Shown here piece after piece: positions 46,765-55,254 of a DNA stretch of 64,000 nt; the first letter of the stretch is position 1; the number at the start of each line of letters is the position of its first letter. Origin of the DNA: an uncultured Woeseiaceae bacterium (GTDB lineage: Bacteria > Pseudomonadota > Gammaproteobacteria > Steroidobacterales > Woeseiaceae); assembly GCA_945787845.1 (NCBI GenBank), contig CALZJH010000003.1:186001-250000 (forward strand), in the 5' to 3' direction. A program made the position numbers and the translations under genes. Under the pieces are notes generated by a model. It saw only the letters and a list, made by a program, of their open reading frames with translations. It did not search any database and was not told the DNA's origin.

Positions 46765-48845
46765 ACAACATCACTAAGAAAATAGCCTTTACTGTCGTTC
46801 TTGGCGCTGCAGCATTCATCCTGCATACCAGCGATGGTCCAGACGCTCCGACGGGTGACGTCCGCGGTGCGAGCATTGACGTGGGGGCAGCCACTGGTTC
46901 ACCGCGTGCCGCGTCGACATTGAGTGCCGGCTACTCGGCAGTCAACCTGGCCGGGCCCGAACAGGCATCGTTCCTCGTCGACGAGTCCGCGAGTCCTTCC
47001 TATGTTTCGACTGCTGGCGGCGCGCCCGCTGCAGCATGGCGTTCAGCGCCTGGCACGCCGAGTGCACGCAAGGCAGAACAATCCGAAGCCAAACAGCCGC
47101 AGACGCCTCATTCGAAGATGAGCGGCCCGGTTGCAGCGCTGGCACGAGCCGGTGGCCAGCAGCCAGCGGACCTGATCGTCAGCTATGACGATCATCCCGA
47201 GCTGTTCGAAGACGGTCGCATCGAGAGTCTCGGCGGAGAGGTCATCAGGCACTACGAAGTGCTGAAACTGCTTGCCGTTCGCCTCCCGGCTGATTCACTC
47301 GTTGAGTTCGCAGTCGATGGTAATGTCGATCGCGTATCGCTTGATGATGCTGTCAGCGCAACGTCCCGATCTTCACGTGCAGCAGCGAAATCGCCGGAAT
47401 TGCCTTCGAATAATGCGACGTATACAGGCGGCACTATCGGTATCGCAGTGCTTGACTCCGGTGTTTCGTATCACACCGACATCGCGGCTGACATTCGCCA
47501 GTACAGCTTCCTCGGCGGGGCATATCCGCAACCGGAAGTTGGCGCTAATGGCGAGATCAAAATACACAACGACCAAGCTCGTGGTGATGGTTACGGACAT
47601 GGCACGCACGTTGCCGGCATTATCGCGGGCAGCGGTCTGGGATCGTCGGGCAAGTACAAAGGGCCGGCGGCCGGCGCCAAGATCCTCTCCCTCCAGGTTC
47701 TTGATGGCAATGGGCAGGGAAGCATGTCCGACGTCATGGCAGCGCTCGACTGGTTGCTGCAGTACGGGGCTTATTTCGACGTACGCGTAGCCAACCTGTC
47801 TCTCGGCAAGCCGATATCGGAATCCAATACGACGGATCCCCTGGTTCTGGCGGTAGAGCAGCTTTGGGACAGCGGCATCGTCGTCGCAGTCGCCGCGGGC
47901 AACTACGGACGCGAAGGCTATTTCTCGATCACTAGTCCGGCGAACTCTCGCAAGATCATTACTGTTGGGTCGCTGACCGATAATAATACGGGTGATGACT
48001 ATAGTGACGACTATGTGTCGACGTACTCATCAAGAGGACCGTCGATTGGTGATCACGTGTCCAAACCAGACCTCGTCGCGCCGGGTAACCGCCTGATTGC
48101 GGCGTCACCGAAAAATTCCTATTTGGAGCTGCTGCTTCCCGAGTTGGTCGTGGCGTGCACTATCCAGGACGCATGTGAAGACAACTACATGACGATGTCT
48201 GGCACGAGCATGGCGACGCCCTTGGTGGCGGCTGCGGCTGCCCTGATGCTGGAGAAGGACCCGACATTGACACCGGCGACGGTCAAGGCGCGGCTCATGC
48301 GCTCGGCGCAGAAGCTCGACGAATCGCCCGTCATCGGCGGCGCAGGGCTGCTGGACATAGAGGCGGCCCTGGAGGAGACCGGTGTTGTCACTGGTGAAGC
48401 ACTGTCACCGTTGCTGGTCTATGACGCGGAAACGGGCGGTACGCTCATGGAAGACACGTCCTCGCTCTGGGGTGATGAGGTGTGGGGCGCAGGTTACATG
48501 TGGACCGACAGCAACGTATCAGCCAACGGCGCCCTCTGGACCGACGGTGGTGTCAGCGCCAACGGATTCATCTGGACCGACGGTGGTGTCAACGCGAACG
48601 GCTACATCTGGACCGACGGTTCGATCTGGGCTAACGGAGCCCTGTGGACAGACGGCGGTGTCGCTGCGTTTGGTTACGTCTGGACCGATGGCGGCGTCAA
48701 CGCCAACGGTTACATCTGGACGGATGGTGTCGACGCGAACGGCTACATCTGGACGGATGGTGTACGCGGCCTGTCGCTGTGGGACCTGGATGCCGCCAAC
48801 CCCACCATGAATGACGACGTCCAGCCGACGGATGATGCGGGCTAA
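46761..48845 (+). CDS. S8 family subtilase with C-terminal WTDG tandem repeats
   Basis: 694 residues, ATG overlapping the cyclase stop. N-terminal membrane/signal helix (KIAFTVVLGAAAFILHTS), an Ala/Ser-rich region and a possible inhibitor propeptide (to about 200), then the protease: IAVLDSGVSYHTDIA (Asp232), DGYGHGTHVAGI (His280), oxyanion Asn in VAVAAGNYG, and MSGTSMATPLVAAA (Ser483). From about 578 the protein carries eight copies of a GxxWTDGGVxAN unit (see repeat entry), followed by a short acidic tail. No C-terminal sorting signal is seen. Export is expected, and coupling to a c-di-GMP cyclase suggests control of surface proteolysis. Confidence 0.92.
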   Translation: MNNITKKIAFTVVLGAAAFILHTSDGPDAPTGDVRGASIDVGAATGSPRAASTLSAGYSAVNLAGPEQASFLVDESASPSYVSTAGGAPAAAWRSAPGTPSARKAEQSEAKQPQTPHSKMSGPVAALARAGGQQPADLIVSYDDHPELFEDGRIESLGGEVIRHYEVLKLLAVRLPADSLVEFAVDGNVDRVSLDDAVSATSRSSRAAAKSPELPSNNATYTGGTIGIAVLDSGVSYHTDIAADIRQYSFLGGAYPQPEVGANGEIKIHNDQARGDGYGHGTHVAGIIAGSGLGSSGKYKGPAAGAKILSLQVLDGNGQGSMSDVMAALDWLLQYGAYFDVRVANLSLGKPISESNTTDPLVLAVEQLWDSGIVVAVAAGNYGREGYFSITSPANSRKIITVGSLTDNNTGDDYSDDYVSTYSSRGPSIGDHVSKPDLVAPGNRLIAASPKNSYLELLLPELVVACTIQDACEDNYMTMSGTSMATPLVAAAAALMLEKDPTLTPATVKARLMRSAQKLDESPVIGGAGLLDIEAALEETGVVTGEALSPLLVYDAETGGTLMEDTSSLWGDEVWGAGYMWTDSNVSANGALWTDGGVSANGFIWTDGGVNANGYIWTDGSIWANGALWTDGGVAAFGYVWTDGGVNANGYIWTDGVDANGYIWTDGVRGLSLWDLDAANPTMNDDVQPTDDAG
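48492..48773 (+). repeat. Eight tandem WTDG repeats in the subtilase gene
   Basis: Six units of 36 bases followed by two of 33, with no gaps: GYMWTDSNVSAN, GALWTDGGVSAN, GFIWTDGGVNAN, GYIWTDGSIWAN, GALWTDGGVAAF, GYVWTDGGVNAN, GYIWTDGVDAN, GYIWTDGVRGL. The DNA is conserved enough to look like a recent minisatellite, with synonymous drift in several copies. Confidence 0.92.
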
Positions 48846-49373
48846 CTAGTCGTCGGGCGTAACGACGCCGATGTAGGGCAATGTCCTGTTCTGCTCGGCG
48901 TAGTCGAGGCCGTAGCCAACCACCCACTCATCACCAATATCGAAGCCGAGGTAGTCGACCTTAACGTCTACCTCGGCGCTTTCGGCTTTACGCACCAGGG
49001 CACAGGTCCGCACAGATGCCGGCCGGTGCGACTCCATCATGCCGATCAGGTATTTCAGCGTGTGTCCCGTATCGACGATGTCTTCGACGATCAGCACATG
49101 CTTGTCTTCAATATTGCCACGCACGTCCATAACGAGGCGTACGGCGCCCGATGACCGACTGCCATTGCCGTAGCTCGATACGGCGATGAACTCGATGGTT
49201 CTCGGAATCGTGAGGCGGCGCGACAGGTCCGCAAGAAAGATAAACGACCCCTTGAGAACGCCCACCAGGACCAGTTCGTCATTGTCATCGTAGTCGGCAG
49301 AAATCTGCGCGGCCAGATTCTCGACGCGGCTCTGGATTTCCTCTTCGCTAATCAGTACAACAGGCAGTGTCAT
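48846..49373 (-). CDS. hpt: Hypoxanthine phosphoribosyltransferase
   Basis: 175 residues from ATG 49373; the longer frame further upstream lies opposite the kinase gene and is not protein-like. Type I PRTase: VLVGVLKGSFIFLADLSRRL near the N-terminus and the PRPP loop HVLIVEDIVDTGHTLKYLI, then GFDIGDEWVVGYGLDYAEQN as in bacterial Hpt. It converts hypoxanthine (and guanine) with PRPP to IMP/GMP in purine salvage. Its stop is immediately next to the stop of the subtilase. It diverges from a deoxynucleoside kinase with 18 bases between starts. Confidence 0.93.
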   Translation of the reverse strand: MTLPVVLISEEEIQSRVENLAAQISADYDDNDELVLVGVLKGSFIFLADLSRRLTIPRTIEFIAVSSYGNGSRSSGAVRLVMDVRGNIEDKHVLIVEDIVDTGHTLKYLIGMMESHRPASVRTCALVRKAESAEVDVKVDYLGFDIGDEWVVGYGLDYAEQNRTLPYIGVVTPDD

Positions 49374-49391
49374 GGGTTTCGAGAATAGGGT

Positions 49392-50027
49392 ATGAAACGC
49401 TCGATCGCAATTGCGGGCAACATGGGGACCGGCAAGTCGACACTGGTCGAATTCCTGCACCGCACCTACGGCGTCGCGCCCTTCTATGAGCCCAATGACG
49501 AAAACCCGTATCTCAGCGACTTCTACAAGGACATGAAACGCTGGGCATTCCAGTCGCAGCTGTACTTCCTCTCCAACAAGTTTCGACTGCACCAGGAGCT
49601 TGACCGCCAGCCCGGCGTCGTCGCGCTGGACAGGACGATTTTCGAAGATGCGGAGATCTTCGCGACCGCGCTGCACCAGATGCGCAAGATCTCGAAGCGG
49701 GACTGGGAAACCTACCGCGGCTTTTACCATGCCATCCTGGATGCGATTCGCCCGCCGGACCTCATGATCTACCTGCGCTGTTCCATGCGGCCCCTGCGGC
49801 AACGCATCAGGCTGCGTGGTCGCAAGATGGAGCGGGACGTACCGCTGGCCTACCTGAAGCGGCTGGAGCGATTGTACGAGGGCTGGATCGAGTCCTACGA
49901 TATGAGCGAGGTGTTGATACTCGAGACCGACCAGCTCGATTATATCCACGACCTGGTGCATCGGCTCGACGTGATGGAGCGTATCGAGTCGGTTTTGCCC
50001 GAGGAGATCGGCAAACCCGCCTGTTGA
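49392..50027 (+). CDS. Deoxynucleoside kinase family protein
   Basis: 211 residues. P-loop AIAGNMGTGKSTLVEFL at the start, then NPYLSDFYKDMKRWAFQSQL and VALDRTIFEDAEIFA (DRS/T-like motif) and lid RGRKMERDVPLAYLKRLERL. These match the bacterial deoxyadenosine/deoxyguanosine kinase group. It would phosphorylate purine deoxynucleosides for dNTP salvage, complementing the divergent hpt. The start codon ATG 49392 has only AGGG three bases in front, a weak site. Confidence 0.88.
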   Translation: MKRSIAIAGNMGTGKSTLVEFLHRTYGVAPFYEPNDENPYLSDFYKDMKRWAFQSQLYFLSNKFRLHQELDRQPGVVALDRTIFEDAEIFATALHQMRKISKRDWETYRGFYHAILDAIRPPDLMIYLRCSMRPLRQRIRLRGRKMERDVPLAYLKRLERLYEGWIESYDMSEVLILETDQLDYIHDLVHRLDVMERIESVLPEEIGKPAC

Positions 50028-50063
50028 CAAAGAGGGCCTTTCCCACATCCGTACAATTGCCTA

Positions 50064-50092
50064 TTGCAGTTCGTAATGCGAATCATTATCAT
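50064..50092 (+). promoter_or_regulatory. feoAB promoter with Fur box
   Basis: TTGCAG (50064-50069) and TATCAT (50087-50092) with 17-base spacing form a sigma70 promoter. Overlapping its -10, positions 50072-50090 match 15 of 19 bases of the classical Fur box, including the half AATCATTATC. Iron-loaded Fur bound here would silence feoAB. The feoA start is 52 bases beyond the -10. Confidence 0.85.
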
Positions 50093-50143
50093 TTATCCCA
50101 CAATCCAGAGAGTGTCGGAAAAATCCAGCATTTATAGGAAGTT

Positions 50144-50395
50144 ATGGCGATCAACGGCAGCACATTGGCAAGCCTCAAACGCGGCCAGAAGGGCGTAATC
50201 CGGGCGATTAACGCAGCCGACCCCCAGGTACAGCGCCTCATGGTTCTGGGTCTCGTGGAGGGCACAGAGGTCGAGCACGCCAGTTCCGCGATAGGCGGCG
50301 ACCCGATGGAGTTTCGCCTCTTTGGCTGCGGCATTTCCCTGCGCCAGGAGCATGCCCGCCATTTCAAGGTTGTACCCGTAGTGGCTGGTGACTAA
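50144..50395 (+). CDS. feoA: Ferrous iron transport protein A
   Basis: 83 residues. SH3-like FeoA fold: LASLKRGQKGVIRAINAADP, RLMVLGLVEGTEVEHASSAI, PMEFRLFGCGISLRQEHARH. FeoA is a small cytoplasmic partner needed for FeoB-driven Fe2+ import. It overlaps feoB by eight bases and lies behind a Fur-box promoter. No feoC is seen downstream of feoB. Confidence 0.93.
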   Translation: MAINGSTLASLKRGQKGVIRAINAADPQVQRLMVLGLVEGTEVEHASSAIGGDPMEFRLFGCGISLRQEHARHFKVVPVVAGD

Positions 50396-52508
50396 GTCCT
50401 CCGAAATTCGAATCCCCGCCAATGAGATAACCGTAGCAAAGCGCACTGAGGCGAGTATTGCGGTTGTCGGCAATCCAAATTCCGGCAAGAGCACATTGTT
50501 CAATCGCCTGACCGGGCTGAAGCAGCGCATTGGTAATTACCCGGGCGTCACCGTCGAAAAACACGTCGGCTATCTCAAGACCGACGATGCCATGGTCGAG
50601 CTGGTCGACCTTCCGGGCACGCATTCCCTGAGTGCGCACTCGCTCGAAGAACATATTACGGTTGACGTGATCTTCGGGCGCATAGAGGGCACGCAATCAC
50701 CGGACGGCATTCTCGCTGTCCTGGACGCAACCAATCTCTACCAGGGCCTGTTTCTTGTGCAGCAACTCGTGGACCTGGAGCTGCCGATGATCGTGGCATT
50801 GACGATGACCGATGCGGCAGAAAAAAGCGGCATCCAGGTCGACACGGCGGCGCTGAGTGCGCTGCTCGGCGTACCCGTATACCCGGTTGTCGCGACCACG
50901 GGAGCGGGCCTCGACATGTTGCGTCGGGCGATCGGCGGGATCAGGGAGGTTGTGCCGCCGCGCCGCATCCGGGTTTGGCCCGAACTGACAGAGGCCGCCG
51001 CCGAGGTAGCCGAAGATGCGCTCGAGCGGCTCCGTTTTGCCGAGCTCGAACGACTGCTGATCGACGGTCCAACCGACGCAAACCAGGCCATCGTTGCGAA
51101 GCTGAGTGAGCGCGGGCGGTCAAAAATCGACGAGGTCCGTTCGGCGTTATTCGGGGACGAGCCGCCCATCGCACGGGACGCCCATGTTCGCTACGCATGG
51201 GTCCGCGAAGTCCTCGACAAGGTGCAGAAGGCGGCACCGGCCTATGTATCGTGGCGAACCCGAATTACGGACTTTCTCAACCTTCCGGTCCCGGGAACCA
51301 TCGGTTTGTTCCTGGTGATGGCCATCGTCTTCCAGGCGGTGTTCGCCTGGGCGACACCGATCATGGACGCGATCGATGCGGTATCTTCGTCGCTCAGCGT
51401 AAGCGTTTTTGCTGCGCTTGGCGATAACGCGTTCTCGAGCCTGATTGCGGACGGTGTGATTGCCGGCGTCGGCAGCGTCATCATTTTCCTGCCGCAGATC
51501 ATTATCCTGTTCCTGTTCATTATCCTGTTGGAAGATTCCGGCTACCTGGCGCGCGCGGCCTATCTCATGGACCGGGCGATGCGCGCGGTCGGGCTGTCGG
51601 GCCAGTCGATCATTCCGATGATTTCCAGCTTTGCCTGCGCGGTACCGGGCATCATGGCGACGCGGGTCATTCCGAGCCGCCGCGACCGCATAGCGACCAT
51701 CATGGCGGCGCCATTTATGACGTGCTCCGCCAGGTTACCCGTGTACGCGCTGCTCATTGCGGCGTTCGTCCCTGCGACAAACGTCGGTTTTCTCAATCTT
51801 CAGGGGCTGGTCCTGTTTGGCTTGTACCTGTTCGGCATCGTCATGGGCATCCTGACGGCGTTGCTCATGCGCAAGACGGCCTTGCGCGGACCGAAACCAC
51901 CTTTCGCGCTGATGCTCCCCGAGTTTCGCCGGCCAAACCTGCAGACCGTTGCCATTCAGTTGCTGGGCCGTGCCAAGGTATTTCTCAAGCGTGCCGGCAC
52001 CGTGATCTTCGCCGTCGCGGTCATTGTCTGGGCTCTGGCCTATTTTCCTCGCACGGATGACATTGATCCGAGTCTGGATGCCAATACGGCAGCCGCTCTG
52101 CAAATGGAGCAAAGCTGGCTTGGCCGTGCAGGAAAAGTCGTTGAGCCCGTGTTCGAACCGCTGGGTTGGGACTGGCGCGTATCGTCGGCCGTTATCGCGG
52201 GATTCCCGGCGCGCGAGGTGGTAATTGCCGTACTGGGAACGGTTTATGCCGTCGGTGACGAGGCCGATGAAGGAACGCTGTCCGGGCGCCTGAAGTCGGC
52301 GACCCGGCCGGACGGGTCCAAGGTATTTACGCTACCCATGGTGATCGGCCTGCTGATCTTCTATGCCTGCTGCCTGCAATGTGCGGCAACGCTCGCGATC
52401 ATCCGGCGTGAGACCAATACCTGGCGATGGCCGGTGTTTGCCTGGGGCTACATGACGGCGATCGGGTATCTCGGCGCGCTGATTGCCTTTCAGCTGGGCA
52501 GCGCCTAG
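50388..52508 (+). CDS. feoB: Ferrous iron transporter B
   Basis: 706 residues from GTG 50388. N-terminal G domain: GNPNSGKST (28-36), NYPGVTVEKHVG (switch I), DLPGTHSLSAHS (G3), then the GDI helical part. The membrane domain holds two gate motifs: GSVIIFLPQIIILFLFIILL followed by SFACAVPGIMATRVI, and APFMTCSARLPVYALLIAA; a late FYACCLQCAATLAIIRRETN follows. It imports Fe2+ across the inner membrane. The gene overlaps feoA and is presumably repressed by Fur with iron. Confidence 0.96.
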   Translation: MTKSSEIRIPANEITVAKRTEASIAVVGNPNSGKSTLFNRLTGLKQRIGNYPGVTVEKHVGYLKTDDAMVELVDLPGTHSLSAHSLEEHITVDVIFGRIEGTQSPDGILAVLDATNLYQGLFLVQQLVDLELPMIVALTMTDAAEKSGIQVDTAALSALLGVPVYPVVATTGAGLDMLRRAIGGIREVVPPRRIRVWPELTEAAAEVAEDALERLRFAELERLLIDGPTDANQAIVAKLSERGRSKIDEVRSALFGDEPPIARDAHVRYAWVREVLDKVQKAAPAYVSWRTRITDFLNLPVPGTIGLFLVMAIVFQAVFAWATPIMDAIDAVSSSLSVSVFAALGDNAFSSLIADGVIAGVGSVIIFLPQIIILFLFIILLEDSGYLARAAYLMDRAMRAVGLSGQSIIPMISSFACAVPGIMATRVIPSRRDRIATIMAAPFMTCSARLPVYALLIAAFVPATNVGFLNLQGLVLFGLYLFGIVMGILTALLMRKTALRGPKPPFALMLPEFRRPNLQTVAIQLLGRAKVFLKRAGTVIFAVAVIVWALAYFPRTDDIDPSLDANTAAALQMEQSWLGRAGKVVEPVFEPLGWDWRVSSAVIAGFPAREVVIAVLGTVYAVGDEADEGTLSGRLKSATRPDGSKVFTLPMVIGLLIFYACCLQCAATLAIIRRETNTWRWPVFAWGYMTAIGYLGALIAFQLGSA

Positions 52509-52520
52509 GACGTTGCCGCT

Positions 52521-53690
52521 CTAGAGCTTGCATAGCCTCTCTGCGGCCTGCTCCAACGTCGCATCATCCTTCGCGAAACAGAATCGCAGGCGCGTGCCCG
52601 TGAACGGGGTCTCGCAGAAAACTGTCAGCGGAATGGACGCCACACCGATCTCGCGGGTCCAGCGCTTCGCCAGGCTCTCATCGACCTCATCACTGATTCC
52701 GCCGTAGTCGAGAATCTGGAAGAAGGTACTCCGGGCCGGACGCAGCTCAAATCGCGACCCCGACAGCAAACCGCAAAAGTGATCGCGCTTTTCCTGGTAG
52801 AACGCCGGCAGGTCTTCGTAAAACGAAGGGTCGCTCTCGAGGAAATCCGCGACACCGTGTTGCATGGGCGTGCTGACAGAAAACGTCGTGAACTGGTGCA
52901 CTTTCCGAAACTCGGCGCTCAGGCGTGCTGGCGCGGCGCAGTAGCCGAGCTTCCAGCCAGTGGCATGAAACGTCTTCCCGAAGGAACAGATGACCATTGA
53001 ACGTTCCCACAGCTCGTCGTGGCTCAGCAGGCTCCGATGCGGCTCCCCGTCGAAAACGATGTGCTCGTACACCTCGTCGGACAGCAGGTAGCAGTTCGTA
53101 TCACGTACCAGGCTCGCGAGGCTGTCGAGATCGTCGGCGCTCAGGATTGCGCCCGTCGGATTGTGCGGGAAATTCAGGATAATCAGTCGCGTCTTGTCGT
53201 TGATCGATTCTTCGAGACGCTGCCAGTCCGGATGAAAATCGTGGCCGTTCCCGTCGATCAATAGCGGCACGTGGCGGGTGATGCCGCCGGCCAGGTCAAT
53301 AGCCGGTTCGTAGGAGTCGTAGGCCGGGTCCAGAACGATGACTTCATCGCCGCGACGCACGATTGCCGTGATGGCACTGAACAGCCCTTCGGTCGCCCCC
53401 GTACAGATAGTTATCTCCGTGTCGATATCGAGCTCACGGCCCTGCAGGCGCCGGGTTTTTTCTGCGATGACCCGGCGCAGGTTGGGGGCGCCCGGCATCG
53501 GTGCATACTGATTCGCGCCGTGATGCAGATGCCAGTTGATCCGCTCTATGAGTGCGTCGGGTGGATTGAAGCTGGGAAAACCCTGGGAGAGATTGATCGC
53601 GCCGGTCTCTGTGGCGAGTTGACTCATCACGGTGAAAATCGTGGTTCCCAGGCCGGGCAACTTGCTCGTAATCGTCTTTTCCATAGCCAC
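52521..53690 (-). CDS. PLP-dependent aminotransferase, methionine aminotransferase-like (YbdL type)
   Basis: 389 residues. Class I/II aminotransferase with INLSQGFPSFNPPDALIERI, YAPMPGAPNLRRVIAEKT, TGATEGLFSAITAIV, HNPTGAILSADDL, and the PLP lysine in CSFGKTFHATGWKLGY. The order and the QYxPxxGxPxLR piece match YbdL, which prefers methionine and aromatic amino acids with 4-methylthio-2-oxobutyrate, a step in methionine salvage. A kynurenine aminotransferase-like activity is the alternative. It is read towards feoB, 12 bases from its stop. Confidence 0.9.
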   Translation of the reverse strand: MAMEKTITSKLPGLGTTIFTVMSQLATETGAINLSQGFPSFNPPDALIERINWHLHHGANQYAPMPGAPNLRRVIAEKTRRLQGRELDIDTEITICTGATEGLFSAITAIVRRGDEVIVLDPAYDSYEPAIDLAGGITRHVPLLIDGNGHDFHPDWQRLEESINDKTRLIILNFPHNPTGAILSADDLDSLASLVRDTNCYLLSDEVYEHIVFDGEPHRSLLSHDELWERSMVICSFGKTFHATGWKLGYCAAPARLSAEFRKVHQFTTFSVSTPMQHGVADFLESDPSFYEDLPAFYQEKRDHFCGLLSGSRFELRPARSTFFQILDYGGISDEVDESLAKRWTREIGVASIPLTVFCETPFTGTRLRFCFAKDDATLEQAAERLCKL

Positions 53691-53754
53691 CAGTCTAAGT
53701 CATATGCGCTATCCTTAAGCACATAGAAAAACAAAAAAATAACAAAGGGATATC

Positions 53755-55251
53755 ATGGACAGACGACTGTTTCTTCGATCAGCCGTGGCTGCGGGCGTTT
53801 CCGCGGCGGCATCGCCTGCGCTCGCTGCGCAATTTGCAGCCCTCACCAAGGTCAGTAGCAACGTCAACGCGGTAACAAGCGACCGCGCCGCCATCGAGAT
53901 CGAACGGGCGGCGGTCAAGGAGCTGGCTGACAGCCTCAGTGGCAATGTCCTGCTTCCGGGCAATGAGGGGTACGACGCGGCCCGCCGCGTTCTGAATTCA
54001 GGGATCGACAAGCATCCGGCATTCGTCGTGCAACCCGTCGGTGCAACCGACATACGCAGAGCCGTCACGTTTGCGCGCGAACGCGATCTGTTGCTGGCTG
54101 TAAAGTGCGGTGGGCACAGCTATGCCGGCAAGTCTACTTGCGACGGTGGCATGCAGATCGATCTTTCGACGCTGCGCCATGCGCGTGTCGATGCGACCCA
54201 TCGTATCGCGCATGTCGCGGGTGGCAGTCTACTCGGTGAGCTCGACCGCGAGTCCATGGCTGTTGGACTCGTGACAACAGCAGGCACGGTCTCACACACG
54301 GGTATCGGCGGTCTCACCACGGCCGGTGGCTTTGGTCGTGTGGGCCGGCGATTCGGTCTTGCGCTGGATAACGTTGTTGGCGCGGATGTGGTGACAGCCG
54401 ATGGTCGCTTGCTGCACGCGACGGCCGAGGAAAACGCGGACTTGTTCTGGGCCATTCGTGGCGGCGGTGGCAACTTTGGCATCGTGACCAATTTCGAAAT
54501 GGCCTTGCATCCTATGCAGCGCAGAGTCGTGGGCGGCGACATCCTCTTTCCGGGCTCGATGGTCCGCGAAGTCTTTGACGTCTACCGGGAATACGGTGCC
54601 ACGGTCTCGGACGATCTCTACTGCGATGTGTTCACCGCATCAATGATGGAAGGATCGGACGGCATGGCGGGATTCCATGTTTGCTGGTCCGGTCCTGAGA
54701 AGCAGGCGGAGAAAGTGCTCGCGCCGCTGCGCGCGCTCGGCCAGCCGATTGTCGATTCCGTGAGGGCTTGGGACTACGTTGAGCTGCAGCGCAGTGGCGA
54801 CAGCACCGAGGCGCGGAATGTCGCTCAGTACATGAAAGCCGGCTTTATCAACGACGTGCCGGACGCCCTGATCGACGCCATCGCGGACGGCTTCGAGCCG
54901 CTGGATGGCCGCACGATCTTCCTGTACTGCCAGCATTCAGGCGGTGCGATCGGTCAGGTGCCGACGCCCGCTACGGCATTTGCGCACCGCAAGTCGATTG
55001 CCAACATGTTCGTCATCGTGGAATGGGCGAAGGACGATGAGGCTGCATCACACGTTGACTACATACGGCGTTACTGGAAGTCGCTCGAGCCGCACACAGA
55101 CGGCTACTACACGGTGGATACGGCGGACGAATCGCGCGCCGTGCGCCACGCGAACTACCAGGGTAATTTCCCGCGCCTGATGGAGCTCAAGAAAAAATAC
55201 GACCCGACCAACCTGTTTCGGCTGAACGCCAACATCAACCCGGCCGGCTGA
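53755..55251 (+). CDS. Tat-exported FAD-linked oxidoreductase (BBE-like)
   Basis: 498 residues. Twin-arginine signal peptide MDRRLFLRSAVAAGVSAAAS with cleavage near ALAA. FAD-binding PCMH domain: VKCGGHSYAGKSTCDGGMQI, whose His is the usual covalent FAD site, then TAGTVSHTGIGGLTTAGGFG. In berberine-bridge enzymes a cysteine at the Val of GTVSH makes a second bond, which is absent here, so single covalent FAD is expected. The BBE C-terminus is present: RHANYQGNFPRLMELKKKYD and NLFRLNANINP. Substrate may be a sugar or aromatic compound, oxidised in the periplasm. No partner genes are adjacent. Confidence 0.91.
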   Translation: MDRRLFLRSAVAAGVSAAASPALAAQFAALTKVSSNVNAVTSDRAAIEIERAAVKELADSLSGNVLLPGNEGYDAARRVLNSGIDKHPAFVVQPVGATDIRRAVTFARERDLLLAVKCGGHSYAGKSTCDGGMQIDLSTLRHARVDATHRIAHVAGGSLLGELDRESMAVGLVTTAGTVSHTGIGGLTTAGGFGRVGRRFGLALDNVVGADVVTADGRLLHATAEENADLFWAIRGGGGNFGIVTNFEMALHPMQRRVVGGDILFPGSMVREVFDVYREYGATVSDDLYCDVFTASMMEGSDGMAGFHVCWSGPEKQAEKVLAPLRALGQPIVDSVRAWDYVELQRSGDSTEARNVAQYMKAGFINDVPDALIDAIADGFEPLDGRTIFLYCQHSGGAIGQVPTPATAFAHRKSIANMFVIVEWAKDDEAASHVDYIRRYWKSLEPHTDGYYTVDTADESRAVRHANYQGNFPRLMELKKKYDPTNLFRLNANINPAG

Positions 55252-55254
55252 GGT

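Noticed and set aside
48492..48773. Direct repeats as a possible CRISPR array
   Set aside because: The units are contiguous without spacers, in frame, and code for the WTDG repeats of the protease.
48846..50048. Extension of hpt to a 400-residue protein
   Set aside because: The extra 225 residues lie opposite the deoxynucleoside kinase and show no family; ATG 49373 gives a normal-length enzyme.
50388..52508. A feoC gene after feoB
   Set aside because: The feoB stop is followed within 12 bases by the stop of the convergent aminotransferase, leaving no room.
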